DNA from: Ophioderma brevispina
Lineage: Eukaryota; Echinodermata; Ophiuroidea; Amphilepidida; Ophiodermatidae
NCBI GenBank assembly: GCA_023653785.1
Contig: JAMKCH010014162.1
Coordinates: 1-64,000, forward strand
DNA length: 64,000 bases
Reading direction: 5' to 3'
How positions within the stretch are numbered: position 1 is the stretch's first letter; each line of letters opens with the position of its first letter. Positions 34,743 to 46,643 of this stretch are shown one piece after another. The notes under the pieces were generated by a model. The model did no database searches. It was not told where the DNA came from and saw nothing but the letters and a program-made list of their open reading frames with translations. The position numbers and the translations under genes are program-made.

Positions 34743-34904
34743 CCTCTTTACTGTTTACTTCATTTTGACAGGAGTAGCACTACTCAAATATAAAGACTGT
34801 AAAGTTTCTACTGGACATACAAGAATTTGGACCAACTTTGAATTGAGAAATGGTCACTCATCCACACCTTTTCACACCTTATGAATAGCCATTATGAAAT
34901 GGGC

Positions 34905-35155
34905 CACCCCTCGGTCCCTTTTGCTAATCTCTCGCTAATCTCCTACCTAATCTTTCCTCCCGTCCCGTCTCCTCTACTTTTTCAATTTATTCCTCTCTCC
35001 GCCTTACTTACTTTCTTCCGCCCCTCTCAAAGCCAATCTACTTTCGTCTTTTTTTTTTTCTATCCCCACGTTCTCCTCCCCCCTATCTCCATCCACGCCC
35101 CACACCCGTGCTTTAAGCTGTTTCATTCATCCCCTGCTTCCCCCCCCCTGCTATG
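34905..35155. repeat. Polypyrimidine tract
   Basis: C/T-rich on the plus strand for ~250 bp, with few purines. The ORF across it (Pro/Ser/Phe-rich) only reflects composition. May form triplex DNA. Confidence 0.7.
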
Positions 35156-35999
35156 ACTTGTAAGAGCCATGGATCCATGTAACTGTCACCCATGGGAAGA
35201 CAGGGTATGAAAAGCACAAAATATATGTCTAAACTGACCCATAAGTTGGTTTATGTACATGCATGTGGGCCTCAATATAGTATGAATGAAACTAACCTAA
35301 AATCACTTTAAGTCGTGACTTTAAATTCCATATGTCACATAATTTTTACTGAATTAGGTACACTGCTTCAATTTCATAATTATACCAAGGAAAAGTGGGG
35401 GTTTTGTGTATTGAAGATATTCATGATACATCACAGTACACATAAACAGGCAACCAATGCAGTCATGCCCATGGTGAGGGTGGGATCTATAGGTTGTGTG
35501 AAGTTGGAAAGGTGTGATGAGTGATTATCAACCTTCAATTCAGTGGCCTAATCTGTTATGTCCAGGGAAATTGTAGTCTTGTTATTAGAGTAGTGCTACT
35601 CCTGTCAAATGTGTAAACAGTAACTTGAAAATGATGTCAAACCCCAAAAACATTCTGCTTGCAATTGCATTTTCCTATGCCATGTCCTGGTCTGAGGGTT
35701 TTGTACTGAGCAATAAGCTGTGGGCACACATTTGAGGGTGTTTGTAGTTCTTTTTAAGATATGGGCCCAACATACATCTTTTTTATCATCTTCATATAGA
35801 ATGTTAACCTCACACAGTTAAGGGTGGGGATTCAAAATAAACCAAGTCTGACATCCATTAGATTAATGTTGAACTATAATCTGTTGCACATGTGAATGGG
35901 GCATAATTACAAAACGCGAACATACAAACAAAGATGGCAACGCAAAACACAAGCGTGACTTCTGAATGAAAGTCTTAATTCCTTGATTTTCAAAACAAT
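35156..35999. other. No feature seen
   Basis: Unique-looking spacer. Confidence 0.4.
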
Positions 36000-36150
36000 C
36001 ATAAAAATTCATATTTTTGTATTCTTGTTACGATTTTCCACTGCCATAAACTGAAACAGAGTATAACTTCCTACTGATAAATTCAAATGGCTACAAAATG
36101 CTTCTTTGCTATTTCTAATAATTCCTGATGGCTACAAAATACTACAAAAA
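36000..36150 (+). repeat. Local duplication, unit 1
   Basis: CACTGCCATAAACTGAAACA through ATGGCTACAAAATACTACAA; near-identical to 36366-36512. The following 36152-36235 is also repeated at 37489-37573, with a short continuation at 38929. Confidence 0.75.
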
Positions 36151-36365
36151 ATTTGTGGCAAGGTATTCTTTTTGTTTATTGCAAATTTTAGGCATAATTT
36201 AAACAGAAATATTTATTAGTTATTTATAAGGCAACAAAAAAAAAATGCTCAGATGAATCTTTAAATTCAAGTACCTCAATTGGTCCGTCAGTCGGCAATT
36301 TGTTCTCTTTTCAATTGACCCTTAAAGGGCTAAGCAGCAATTTGCTAAACCGAAGCATCAAAAAA

Positions 36366-36512
36366 ATCATCAAAACTCGTATTTTTGTTACCACTGCCAT
36401 AAACTGAAACAGAGTATAACTTCCTACTGATCATTCAAACGGCTACAAAATGCTTCTTTGCTATTTCTAATAATTATATGCAAATTCCTGATGGCTACAA
36501 AGTACTACAAAA
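36366..36512 (+). repeat. Local duplication, unit 2
   Basis: Matches unit 1 with a small ATATGCAA insertion and scattered substitutions. It is preceded by TTAAAGGGCTAAGCAGCAAT, which resembles a TTAAAGG MITE tip, so the duplication may be two copies of a dispersed element. Confidence 0.7.
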
Positions 36513-37488
36513 AGTGAACATGAGTGCTTTGACTGACTTTTCATGACAAAATATTACTATTCTAAATCATAATTTGGACATTTCATGGATGCATCACATG
36601 CACTGGTTCGTCTAGTCTTGTTCAAGGTTGCTCTTATTTTCTTTTAGATGCTGAATATTTGCAACACATTGCATAATAAATGCAGAGTGCAAGGTCACCG
36701 GTCGGCGGTAGCCAACTAAGGGTTCGAGGTGCGAAGCACCAAAGAGCCACGCAAGGTAAATTATAAATGGTCCCAGTCGAAGCTAGAACGTTATATGTTC
36801 CGTCGATCAAGATCGTGCCAGACAGATAACACATCAATTGACGTTCAATTTTTTTTCCTATAAGAATACCAGCAGACTGGAGAGCTAGGGTATGTGCAGT
36901 AAAGTGGATGACAAGCCTCTATTTTTACTCCATGATATAGGAATCACTCAAAAGCGAGGCAGAGCCTTGCATGGGTGTCATTTCTGTAATTAATACAATC
37001 TGATGGTCCTGTCCACTTCGTAACTGCCCAGTACAAATGGCACACAATAGCTCGTACTCATTGGGCAACAGCATTCGTCGTAGTCGTACATGTCGATCAC
37101 GAATGGGCATCCTTTGATTAGCCATATTTTATTTGATAATCAAACACATAAAGCACCACCCCCCCCCCCGCAAAGAAGAAATTCTCACAATCTGACAATC
37201 ACAAAGAAAAAATTTCTTGAAAAAAAAATGAAATAAACCCAGCAGTACATTTGAACAAGGGAGTCTGACCGAGCTAAAGTCCGCCAGACAGCTGTTACAG
37301 TCGTGGGACCCGGATACTAAAATTAAATCGCTTATGAATGATTTCAACTATGACAATTTGTTTGGTCAAAAATTAGTAGTGCTGCTTTTGTAGTTTTTAA
37401 CATTTAAACGTTTGTGGCGAAAGATAATCAGATTTTTAGAACGCCTTATGGTCATCATGCCGGTTGGAAGCGTTTATGCTGACTAGGA
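36513..37488. other. Spacer with one unassigned ORF
   Basis: C11 run at 37159-37169. A locally GC-richer patch at 36.65-37.1 kb contains the minus-strand ORF listed next. Confidence 0.35.
36925..37125 (-). CDS. Unassigned 66-codon ORF
   Basis: The product begins MANQRMPIRDRHVRLRRMLL and continues PNEYELLCAICTGQ. The N-terminus is Arg-rich, and composition is less AT-biased than chance ORFs here. No known motif beyond a single C-x2-C. It sits among repeats and could be a transposon gene fragment. Confidence 0.15.
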   Translation of the reverse strand: MANQRMPIRDRHVRLRRMLLPNEYELLCAICTGQLRSGQDHQIVLITEMTPMQGSASLLSDSYIME

Positions 37489-37573
37489 TTGTGGCAAGGT
37501 ATTCTTTTTGTTTATTGCAAATGTATGAAATATAGCCTAGGGCATATATATTTAAACAGAAACTGAGGTATTA

Positions 37574-38928
37574 GAGCGGTTTCGCAAGGTCACGGATATG
37601 GACATGAGCACGGATACGTCATCACTTTTTGCGTTTCGGGTGCGTTGTATCCGTAACAGCATGATTGATACAAGTATTAGTAGTGACGGATACTGGCTGA
37701 GATTTTTTTTTTTTGTTACACGTTAAGTGAAAAACGGTTATCATTTGAACCACGCTCAAGTGGGAAATGTTGCATTTACTCTATTTTGAAAGCTGATTCT
37801 AGAGTGATTATCCCGCTGAACCACGATGGTAAACGCCGCGATCATCAAAAAAAAATGCGTCTAAAGTCCTTTTCCGGGGGTTCCACTCCGAAAGGGGGGT
37901 TTGTTATTACCAAAACTAAGTGTTAGGAATGCCATAGGGGCCTGTTAGTGATTTTAGGTGTCTAACTGTACATTTCCGGAATAAGAAAAATTCCATACAC
38001 TATGTTTTAAATTCCAAAAAATATGCTTAAAATGCTCTTCCGGGGGTGCAACTCCGGGGACAGGGCATTTTAATGAAAGGATTGGATGTCCTATTAAATA
38101 ATCCTTCATCTCCCTCCCTACCTTTTATGGTCCAATTACACAATTTCTGACATAATTTGAATTCAACCGAATAACTATTTTTTTAGTCCCCCAAAAAATG
38201 CCCAAGGTGCTGTTCCGGGGGTGCTAAAAAGGGGGGGGGGGAGGTGGTTGTACTTAAAGAGGTAGGAATGTCGATTTTCGTGTGATATAAGTTGTCTAAA
38301 TTCATTTAAACTATTTTTTAAAATATGCCCAAAATGCTTTTCCGGGGGGGGGGGGGGGGAGAGAAATGGTATTTGAATTTTCTCATAGCCGAACATGTAT
38401 ATATTTACATTGCAGACAGTTAAATCAGGTAAATAGACATTCCTAACCCTTTTAGTAATCCCCCCCCCCCCCCAACTGGGAAAGGAAAGCAATGTGGTAC
38501 CCCGGAATAAATGTGGACATTTTGGGGGACTTTAAAATAGTTTAGTTAATTACTGATGTCTAAAAATGTTATAAGTTGATCTTTTCGATCATAACATTAT
38601 ATGTTAATTGGATATTCCTAACCCTTCATGAAAATACCCCTTCCCGGGTGGCACCCCGGAAAAGCCTTTTTTAAGCATATCTTATATATTTCAAAAAAAA
38701 AATAGTTTATTTTAATTTCTCATTCCCGAAAGATTATAGTAGACACCTAAATCACATTGACATCCTTAACCCCTCTCGTAAAAACGAAACCCTGGTTGAG
38801 AGTGAGCACCCCGGAAAAGCAGCGAAGTAATCAGAAGCAAACATGCGAAACTAAGATTTATTCGCGCAGCCCCGTGAACGGTTACGGATCATATCCGTAA
38901 CCGTATCCGTGACCTTGCGAAACCTCTC
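37574..38928. mobile_element. 1.36-kb TIR element with facing CCGGGG subrepeats
   Basis: Tips GAGCGGTTTCGCAAGGTCAC and the complement of GAGAGGTTTCGCAAGGTCAC are inverted, with ATTA on both sides (37570-37573, 38929-38932). Inside, TTCCGGGGG-GC-ACTCCG units point right near 37867, 38038, 38210 and 38338, and point left near 38500, 38640 and 38810. Each is linked to TTAGGAATG or its complement. Long G and C runs lie in these units. No transposase. The flank matches an unoccupied relative at 36199-36235, which supports an insertion. Confidence 0.75.
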
Positions 38929-39057
38929 ATTATAAGGCAAATATAAAAAAACGTTTTCAGATGAAAGATTTCATTTTTTTCAATTCAGGGGTCAATGAAT
39001 CTTGGAAAAAACAAGTTCTTCTAAAACTGGCCTCGATGGCTATATAGAAATATGACA

Positions 39058-39395
39058 TGGGTGCAACAGGATTTCACAAATCAGGTGTCCCCTTAAAAAA
39101 ATTAAAGTACTGATTTTTGGCCCTGATGTGAAGCTTTTCTTCAAAAACATCCCCTCAAGCATTAAGCTGAGAAATGTTCTTTGGTACAAAATTGTGAATT
39201 TCTAATTTCATTAGGAGCAAATATGACAAATTCACCTGGTGTTTTTATTTGAATATAAGCAAATGAAGGAATCATTTTTTTTCTCTTTTAAGACATTACT
39301 GTAGGCCAAATACAAGGTAATACATCTAATTGCGTGTCTAATCTATAAAATTACTATTATGACCACAATATTTGGGGTGCCTCAAAATCTTATCA
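39058..39395 (+). mobile_element. MITE family A, copy 3
   Basis: GGTGCAACAGGATTTCACAA at the left and CTCAAAATCTTATCATTTA at the right align with the other two copies throughout. Terminal TTAA is eroded at both ends. Confidence 0.7.
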
Positions 39396-41214
39396 TTTAT
39401 AATATTTTTATTATAATTACGAATTGTTTTATGGTTTACCTGAACATGCTGATAACACAGTTGATAAAGTAGAATGAAGATATTGTTTTTCTCGTATATT
39501 TATTGTTTGTGAGAACTGTCCAAAATACATTTTATATTATTTTTTTGCATCATGTTATATTGTAATGAACGTTGGTGTGTTATCACCACTGCAATTATTG
39601 CATTTTTATGCTTCCGTCTTAAGTTCTGTCATTACACGTGTTTTTCTAATAAACAAAGGCCAGCGGTAAGCACTTTGTGGACTAGAAACCACTTAGTCTG
39701 GTAGTTGAAAATTGGGCATTTCAATTCAAAACTAGATACGATGGATCACCGGCAAAAAACAAAAAACAACACAGGTAGGCCTAGAGCATACGTTAGCGTC
39801 GAGTCAGGGCCGAGTCAGGGTGCAAAATGAATGTCACGTTCGATTTTCGTATCCAGGTAGTGTGTGCGTATTCAGCGCAGTGCGAATGACGCATTACATG
39901 GTCAGTGAGCGAGTGTTAGCTATAATAGTCGCGATTTACGTTGACGCTATGACATTGACTTGTGTTCAGCGGCTATGCATACGGGGGGGTTAGGACGGGG
40001 GGGGGTTGTTGGGGTAGCGCGGCGCCCCGCAACCGAGTAATTCCAGTATCATAGCACGATCGCGGCGTAGCCCTCTATCTGCACAGTTGAAGGGGGGTAC
40101 TAAGCATAAAGGTAATTTAGTAAAGCACAACCCCAACTAACTTTAAGAAAAATAATGTAGTTAATTTTAAAATTCTCCGAAATTTCCTAACTCTGTAGAA
40201 AATCATAGAAAAAACATTAATGTAAAGAAATTCAATAAATAAGAATTTAATAATCTTTGACAAGTATTTTACTTCTTCTTAGACTATAAGAAGGGGGGGG
40301 AAAAACTTTGTTTCGCTCGCTCTAATATGCCTCGCGGGTTCGCCATCGAGGCAAAAATAGGTGCTTGTAAGTTGAAGCCTGGCAGCCTGGCAAATATTTG
40401 TTTACATTTGCTAACTGTACGTAGACCACAGCCGCATTGCCATGAGGCTTGTCAATGCTACACTTTACAGTGAACTGAATCGGAGTAGGCAGAGACGAAA
40501 TGAACACATTTCCTAATTCAATCATCGCCCCACGCATTGATGCAATTGTTGCTAGCGACATCCAACTTCAAAGCTCAGATTAATTCTTACTAATTTAAAG
40601 AAACCGCTACAATCCCACCCAACGACGGACACTACATGATTCTCTTCTTCGTTTTCTCCATGTTCATTGTGAATGTTCATCGTCAGTGACAGACTTAGTT
40701 TACGTGGAAGGATGCTTGCTCGATAGGAAGTGAGATTCAATCCTCCATCTTCCTTCTGGTTTGGCATAAAAATTGCTGGCAATTAAGCCACTCCGATTAC
40801 TCCTAAGTGAACATTCCTCAGTGGAAAATGACCCTCCTGCTTGTATTTTTTAAACTTAATTTCGACGAGCTACCGACGAATTGCCTGCAAGAAGGATAAT
40901 TTTTGCCGCCCAACTCAATGATGTTTACGAATATCAACATCAACCTCTCTGCAAGGATGAGATCGACGAGTGCGACGACTTTGACCTCGACGTCCGATAG
41001 CGCGCTCGCAGATCGATTTTGAAGGATTAGAATGGATACATTTCGCCAATCCAGCAACAGGGAGCCGGCGAGCCCATCCCACTCAACCCAATGTAAATAA
41101 ATGTGGGGAAAATCCCTGAATTCGCCAATGAACACGTATGGCATTAACGGCCAGGGGAAAAACACACACACATGAGATCGGCTCAGTGCTCCCAATCACA
41201 GTCTTTGTGGGACA
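39396..41214. other. No gene recognised; CpG-richer patches
   Basis: 39.8-40.1 kb and 40.9-41.1 kb are richer in CG than the rest, as in an old promoter or GC-rich element. Minus-strand ORFs of 76-125 codons lie here, but I recognise none and no splice structure joins them. Confidence 0.35.
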
Positions 41215-41398
41215 ACTCTCATGAATGAAAACAGTAATGACACAATCTCAGATTCTTGTCCTTATTATGTTGCTTCTGGTCTTATCATTTGCAGGGATGT
41301 TAGGATACCTGTACTGTTGCATTACATGTAAAAATCTTGAGTTTTGATGAGTTTTGCGATTTGCCTGATTTAGAACATCACTGATAGTGTCTTTAAGT
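41215..41398 (-). mobile_element. MITE family D, partial copy
   Basis: On the minus strand it starts TTAAAGACACTATCAGTGAT and runs through CTAAATCAGG and GGTATCCTAAC. It matches the left half of 44701-45064. Confidence 0.6.
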
Positions 41399-42019
41399 AC
41401 AATCTGGAATTCCAATTCTAATTACAAAAATCGCCTTAGTTGTGATAAATACGAATTTGTTAGCATTCTCGTTCGCAGGTATAGTTTCCTAGACAATTAC
41501 CACGTAACGTGCAAAAATATCAAATTTGAAATTGGGGGCGCTCTTCGAAATGTGAAATTATTGCTGTCAAGGTAGAAAATGCTTCATTGTATAAAATTAC
41601 CCATAGCCTTGGCATTTCTTTCCTAAACTCCTCAATATGATTTTTCCAGGTCTGAGTTTGCGTCAATAGTCATGGCCTTTAACAAGACCTTGCAAGGGGG
41701 GGGGGGGGGGGGGCCAAGAAGGGGTGCTGAGCATTTTCTGAGGGGCGAATTGCATACTTCTCCATAGACACTGTACCAATGGTCAGTTTTGGGGATGGCG
41801 GGAGGGGGCCAAGGGTTCTGAGTGGTTATGCCACTAGAAATTGAAAAGCATTGATTTGATGAATTCTGATCATCATGAAAGTTTGTTTTTATTATGAGTG
41901 CAAAAGCAAATTATTTTGTTTTTTATGAGTGCCAAAAGCACATATTTTTGAGGAGTTGAGTGAAAGCTTATTTGATTTGAACCAGGTATAGTTGGCTAAT
42001 TTCCATTATTCGTCATTTT
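41399..42019. other. Spacer with G18 run
   Basis: 41696-41713 is an uninterrupted G run. No gene. Confidence 0.5.
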
Positions 42020-42589
42020 ATGAGGGTCTTTAATTTCTTGGTGTGATGTAAATGCACTAAGTCATTGCATATAAATAAAAAGACAATTTGAGTAGGACCT
42101 AGCACTTGGTATATTATTTAAATAGCTTTAAATGATAAATTCCAAGGGCCCTAAAATGGAGCCTTGGGGCATTCCGGAGTCAATAGGTTATAGCTGACCG
42201 ATTTATGTCAGTTATAATACAAAAAAATGTGTTTGTTTGTAGGATATTTTTGAACATCCAAGAAATACCTCTGCGGCCATAGTGATACATTTTGGCCAAA
42301 GCAGGCCTGATTATGCTATCAAATGCTGGAAAGGTCCAAAAAACACCAGCAGTATATGTGTATATTACTGAAGCTGATTGTGCGATTGTGCGAGTTATGG
42401 TATTGTCAACTTGTAGAATGTTTGGGACAGTATCCATTGGTTTTCAAAAAAGAATGTTGTGCTTTTCCAGAAAAGACCTGAAACTATTGAAACAATATTT
42501 TTGAAGTCCTGGAAGCACAGGAAAATTGGCCTGCAATTAGTGAATAATTAGTGCTATCTTTTGTGAATTGAGAACAACTCTAGCTATTT
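42020..42589 (-). mobile_element. CR1/L2-like LINE RT fragment (antisense)
   Basis: Minus-strand translation gives the reverse transcriptase palm in order. First comes KIARVV at the right edge, then LLE-KHNILFENQ-type fingers. Next is YTAGVFWTFPAFDSI (the usual LDLSKAFD block, decayed), then KMYHYGRRGISWMFK. Then comes DSGMPQGSILGP near 42145-42180, the motif before the FADD site. A YLNNI remnant follows near 42090. Frameshifts and substitutions are frequent. MITE family D at 42589 cuts the 5' side, so the LINE is older than that MITE. Confidence 0.75.
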
Positions 42590-42983
42590 TAAAGGTGCAA
42601 TCAGTATTTGCTAAATCCGAAAATTTATTTTAAAAAATCGTTAAAAAATTCAGATTCGTGCATTTTGAATGAGTATATAGGTATTATCCTAAACATTTAC
42701 TCTGAAAGTGATAGAGCCAATGGAAATATATAACGACAAATAAAATATTTCGTCATTTGTCCATACAGACACTTACTACAACACATAATTGATGAGATTC
42801 TTATCTTGAATACTTTTGTTTTGTACTTTTCGTGTCAAGTTTTCAGTGGTTAAATATACGTATGAGGTAGCCTTTCCTTTATATTCATTTGCAAATTCAA
42901 ATATTTTTAACTCTTTCGGGTGCCGACATGGAAAGTTGTCTTCACGTTGATTTGGCACGTGCCAGTTATCAGTGATATGTAAG
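42589..42983 (+). mobile_element. MITE family D, diverged copy
   Basis: Starts TTAAAGGTGCAATCAGTATT and ends with ATCAGTGATATGTAAG. The interior matches 44701-45064 (GTCATTTGTCCATACAGACA, then ACTACAACACATAATTGATG). Confidence 0.65.
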
Positions 42984-43072
42984 AATATGGGATGGTAAGA
43001 GGAATACTTAATTCACACGCGAGTTTTTTCATGATATGAGTGTGATGCAATCATGACCGGACTTTTTTTTTT

Positions 43073-43089
43073 GGGGGGGGGGGGGGGGG
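43073..43089. repeat. G17 homopolymer
   Basis: Directly follows a T10 run. A C14 run lies 200 bp on at 43297-43310. Confidence 0.9.
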
Positions 43090-43399
43090 CATGGCGTAAT
43101 TTTCATACAATATTGGATTATTGCAATCACAGCACATAGATTCTTTTAATACAAGCAAGGGATTATACCACAGGTTCGGTATGATAAGCCTTTTTCAAAA
43201 TATTTTCTCGGTCATATCGACCTCGGTATGTAATTAGCACGGGGTCCAAAGGTAACAGCACCAGGAAAATCAAAAATTACAAAAATGACAATTTTGCCCC
43301 CCCCCCCCCCATTTATCTCAAAAAAAGACAGTTATTTGAAATAGTTGTAATTTATTTCTTAAACATACTATGGCCAGGATCTGTAATCACGTGTGGTAG

Positions 43400-43718
43400 T
43401 GTGTGGGAGATGTGTGGTCCAAGTGAAAAGCGCACAACTCATGACCCTTAGGTTGTTGGTTTGAGCCCCGCCGTGGCCAACGTGTTGTGTCCGTGGCAAG
43501 ACACTTGATCTCGCTTGTTTCACTTCACCAGGTGTAATTGTTTGTTAAAATGGGGAGTGTTATGGGGTGTCATACTGTGCGCCGTTTATTTAATTGGCTG
43601 CCGATTTTGCAATGTGTGAAAAATGTGATTTATCCTAGTGACAGTGTGGAAAAATGTAAAGCGCTTGGAGCTTAATTTGTATAAAGCGCTATAAAATACT
43701 GGCATTTATTTATTATGT
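43400..43718 (+). mobile_element. tRNA-derived SINE, copy 2
   Basis: A-box-like TGTGGTCCAAGTGAAAAGC, then B-box-like TTGGTTTGAGCCCC at 43457. The body contains GGCAAGACACTTGATCTCG and GGCTGCCGATTTTGCAATGT. The end reads AAAGCGCTATAAAATACTGG then a TTTATTTATTA tail. Parallel to copies at 32133 and 25071. Small indels mark age. Confidence 0.75.
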
Positions 43719-44700
43719 ATCCTATGAGAGGTTACCAAAATTATATTCCGTGTTGCCATGGAAACCATTCAAACTTTCTCTTGCCATTTTTGTGACTTGC
43801 TGGTGGCATACAAAAAATCATGAAACTCAAAAACTATAAAGGGTTTAAACAAAAATCCTTCTCAGGTCATAGTATGTACAACTAAACTAATTTCTGTGCC
43901 AAATTTGAAGTCAATAGGTCAAACCGTTTTGAGATAAGTGGGCGGGAGGGGCAAGGTTGCAATCTTTGAAAAAATGGGAAAAAAAAAAAGATATAGGCCC
44001 AATAAACGGACCAAAGCTAATAATCAATTATAAATTAATTAATTATTGTAATTTTGTTTTTAAAATTTAAACTTTATCAATCCATTATAATTAACTATTT
44101 TTTAATTAAAAACAAATCTGAAATGGTAACTTAGGTACCCCAAAAATTAATGTATTTTGTAACTTCCTTAAATATTACTGCTGAAAAACAATAAAAAAAA
44201 AATTGTTTAAAAACAAAAAACAAAAAAAAAAAAAAAACAAAAGTAAAGTAGCTGTTGAACAACAATACAAACACTAAGAAAATAGTCTTTATCAGCGGTG
44301 TGATGCTGTACACTCAGATCAACCATAACATTTGGAAACGATAATATCCGAATTATCTCTCAAAAGCAAAACTGACGCCCTGTCCCCCCTTAGTGTATTA
44401 AATTATTAATACTTCAATCACTCATCCTCGTAAGTGTTACTGTTATAACTGAATTTGATTACGTCTTGGTAATCCATGTGATTTGACTTAGCTTTATTTT
44501 TATTTTTCAAGTTGGTTGTATATGTTGTCGGTAAATATTAAAAATTAATGATTTAATACTAATCATAAGCATTGTTGTATTTGATTAGCTCTTTCCAATC
44601 AAAAAGGCAGACAGAGCACTTTTTAGAGAGCTAATATAATACATTTGAGGAAGTCTCTAGTTAATTTAAAGTCTGAGTTTTATTGAATCAAATGATAGTA
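43719..44700. other. No gene recognised
   Basis: AT-rich with an A-rich patch at 44.15-44.25 kb. Confidence 0.4.
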
Positions 44701-45064
44701 GTTAACACTTATCAGTGATTGCCTAAATCAGGAAAATCGAAAAAAAATCATAAAAAATCATGTTTGCATTTCTGTAACAGGTATAGGTATCCTAACATAC
44801 CCTTCAGGTGCGTAAGTAAGACGGAAAGGCAACAATAAGGACAATATCATATATTTTGTCATTACTGTCCATATACGGATACTTTACTACAAAACGTAAT
44901 TGAATGGGAATTCATTAGCTTTGAACGCTGCTGTTTTTCTTCCTTTTATGTTAAGTTTTATGAGAATTCTACACACTTGTTACCTTCAATTATAAGTTTT
45001 TTTCTGAAATTTCAAATATTTCTTTCAAAATATATCTTTGGGTGAATCACTGATAGTGTCTTAC
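44701..45064 (+). mobile_element. MITE family D, reference copy
   Basis: Left TTAACACTTATCAGTGATTG and right complement TAAGACACTATCAGTGATTC form the inverted ends. About 364 bp, no ORF. Confidence 0.7.
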
Positions 45065-45694
45065 AATAGAAGAGATTGGTCAACTATCTAATACTAAACT
45101 GCAAAACAAAAACACGACTGATAGAAAATTGGAGGGGGGCATCTTTAGGAAAGCTATGCACGTAAGCCTTTAACGGGTTGTGCAGCAGGGTCCAACTTAA
45201 AAGGGTCATAGTCATTATGCATGCTGCTACACACAAATTCAATGGAGATCACATCTTCAAACAATGTTGTTTTCTTCATTTTTTTTTCTTTCAAAATTTG
45301 GTTAAATTTCTCATTTGGGGGAAAAAATACATGTCAGCAATATGACCTTGAAGGGTCATTTTTTCTTACAGTAGCAGTTAGTGCAGTGTTATTTTTGTCA
45401 GTGTACTTGCCATTTTTCTATTCATGTATTGGTATTGAAAATGACCCCACTATATACGGTGTATAATTTTACTGAAAATCAGTAAAATTAGGGATGTTAA
45501 TTCACCAAAAACGATTTTTTTACTGAAAACTGATGTGTTAGGGGTATATTTTCAATGAAAAGTGATCCATTTGAGGGGTCACTTTCAGAACCCCTGTGAA
45601 ACAAGCATGGGTGACCCAATAAAACAACGAGAAACCCCACACAAGTAATAATCAATCCCTATTCACCACTGGAACATGGTGCTGAAATAGATAT
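45065..45694. other. Spacer with a short palindrome
   Basis: 45465-45489 is a perfect hairpin (AATTTTACTGA / TCAGTAAAATT, 3-nt loop). GAAAATGACCCC and GGGGTCACTTTC phrases nearby may be remains of another foldback. No gene. Confidence 0.4.
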
Positions 45695-46300
45695 TATTCA
45701 AAAGGCACTACCAATCCTATGTTTGCCGACAGCAAGAAAGGGACTTCCTTCACGCAAAGGACAAGCTTGGAATGCCTGCCAAAAACTACACCAGCTTATG
45801 GCACTCTGGTATCTCCAATTCAACCAAGCTGAAATTCTATAGAGCCTGTGTAGAGAGATCCTGTTATATGGATCTGAGACATATACCACGAAAGAAAGAG
45901 CTACAGGAAGACTGGATGCCACTACACCAAGCTTCTTCTTCTGCGAGTACAAATATATACTGGCGTGAGCACAAGACCCAAAGCACAGATATATGAAATT
46001 GGAGATATCCCTCCAATTTATCTTCTGGTGCCCAACGCCGTGCACGATTTGCCGGTCCACTGTATCGTGCGATTGACAAGTAGTCTCAGACGTCACCAGG
46101 TTGAAGTTACCTGCCAAAAAAGGGGTCGTCGCCCCCTTTAACTACATCGATGAGTTTGCTCGAGACATCCAGCAGGATAATCTCTGACCATCCCCAACCT
46201 AATGACAAACACAGGACATTTGGCGCCGCTACTGGTGAACAGCATTCGGGGCGGGCCGTTAGATAGATAGAACCTGAATTCCTCAGATTCTCAACCACCA
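45695..46300 (+). mobile_element. LINE polymerase C-terminal fragment
   Basis: Across shifting frames it reads KLKFYRACVE, then ILLYGSET at about 45861-45885, then YEIGDIPP, then RRARFAG at about 46030. NYIDEFARDIQQ follows near 46140, then a W-R-R-Y-W block near 46220. This order (LYGSETW, RRxRFAGH, tail with D-G and W-R-R) is the C-terminal region of several non-LTR polymerase clades, RTE-like among them. The catalytic RT core is missing. Many frameshifts. Its 3' end abuts the MITE at 46309. Confidence 0.65.
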
Positions 46301-46308
46301 CCACTTAC

Positions 46309-46643
46309 AGTGCATTTCGTGATTTCAGCGGCCCACCCACTTCCTGTTTGATTCATTGATCACTGGATAATATGCTTGAGATTGAGAAAAGCTTATTCCC
46401 AAAAATTGAGCTAATCCGATCTGAGGTTTTTGTTATGAGCAATTGTCTAGGTTTAAATTCGGTTTCCCATAGGCCTAGTGCTGTAAGTTGATGCGAACGC
46501 TTACGATGCGACCGAATTGGGACACGTAAGATTAGGACCACGTGGATTACTAAGGCTAACTGTTTAGATGATATACAAAATCTAAACATCTTTTAGGCAA
46601 GTCGGGGGGGAGACGAGGCTGTGGGGATCACGAAAATGCCCCT
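46309..46643. mobile_element. MITE with GCATTTTCGTGATC ends
   Basis: Left AGTGCATTTCGTGATTTC and right GATCACGAAAATGCCCCT are complementary. The ~335-bp interior has no ORF support. Confidence 0.65.

Noticed and set aside
34881..35156. 91-codon Pro/Ser/Phe-rich ORF
   Set aside because: It reflects a polypyrimidine tract.
45698..46117. 139-codon minus-strand ORF
   Set aside because: It is antisense to the LINE fragment that reads with known motifs on the plus strand.
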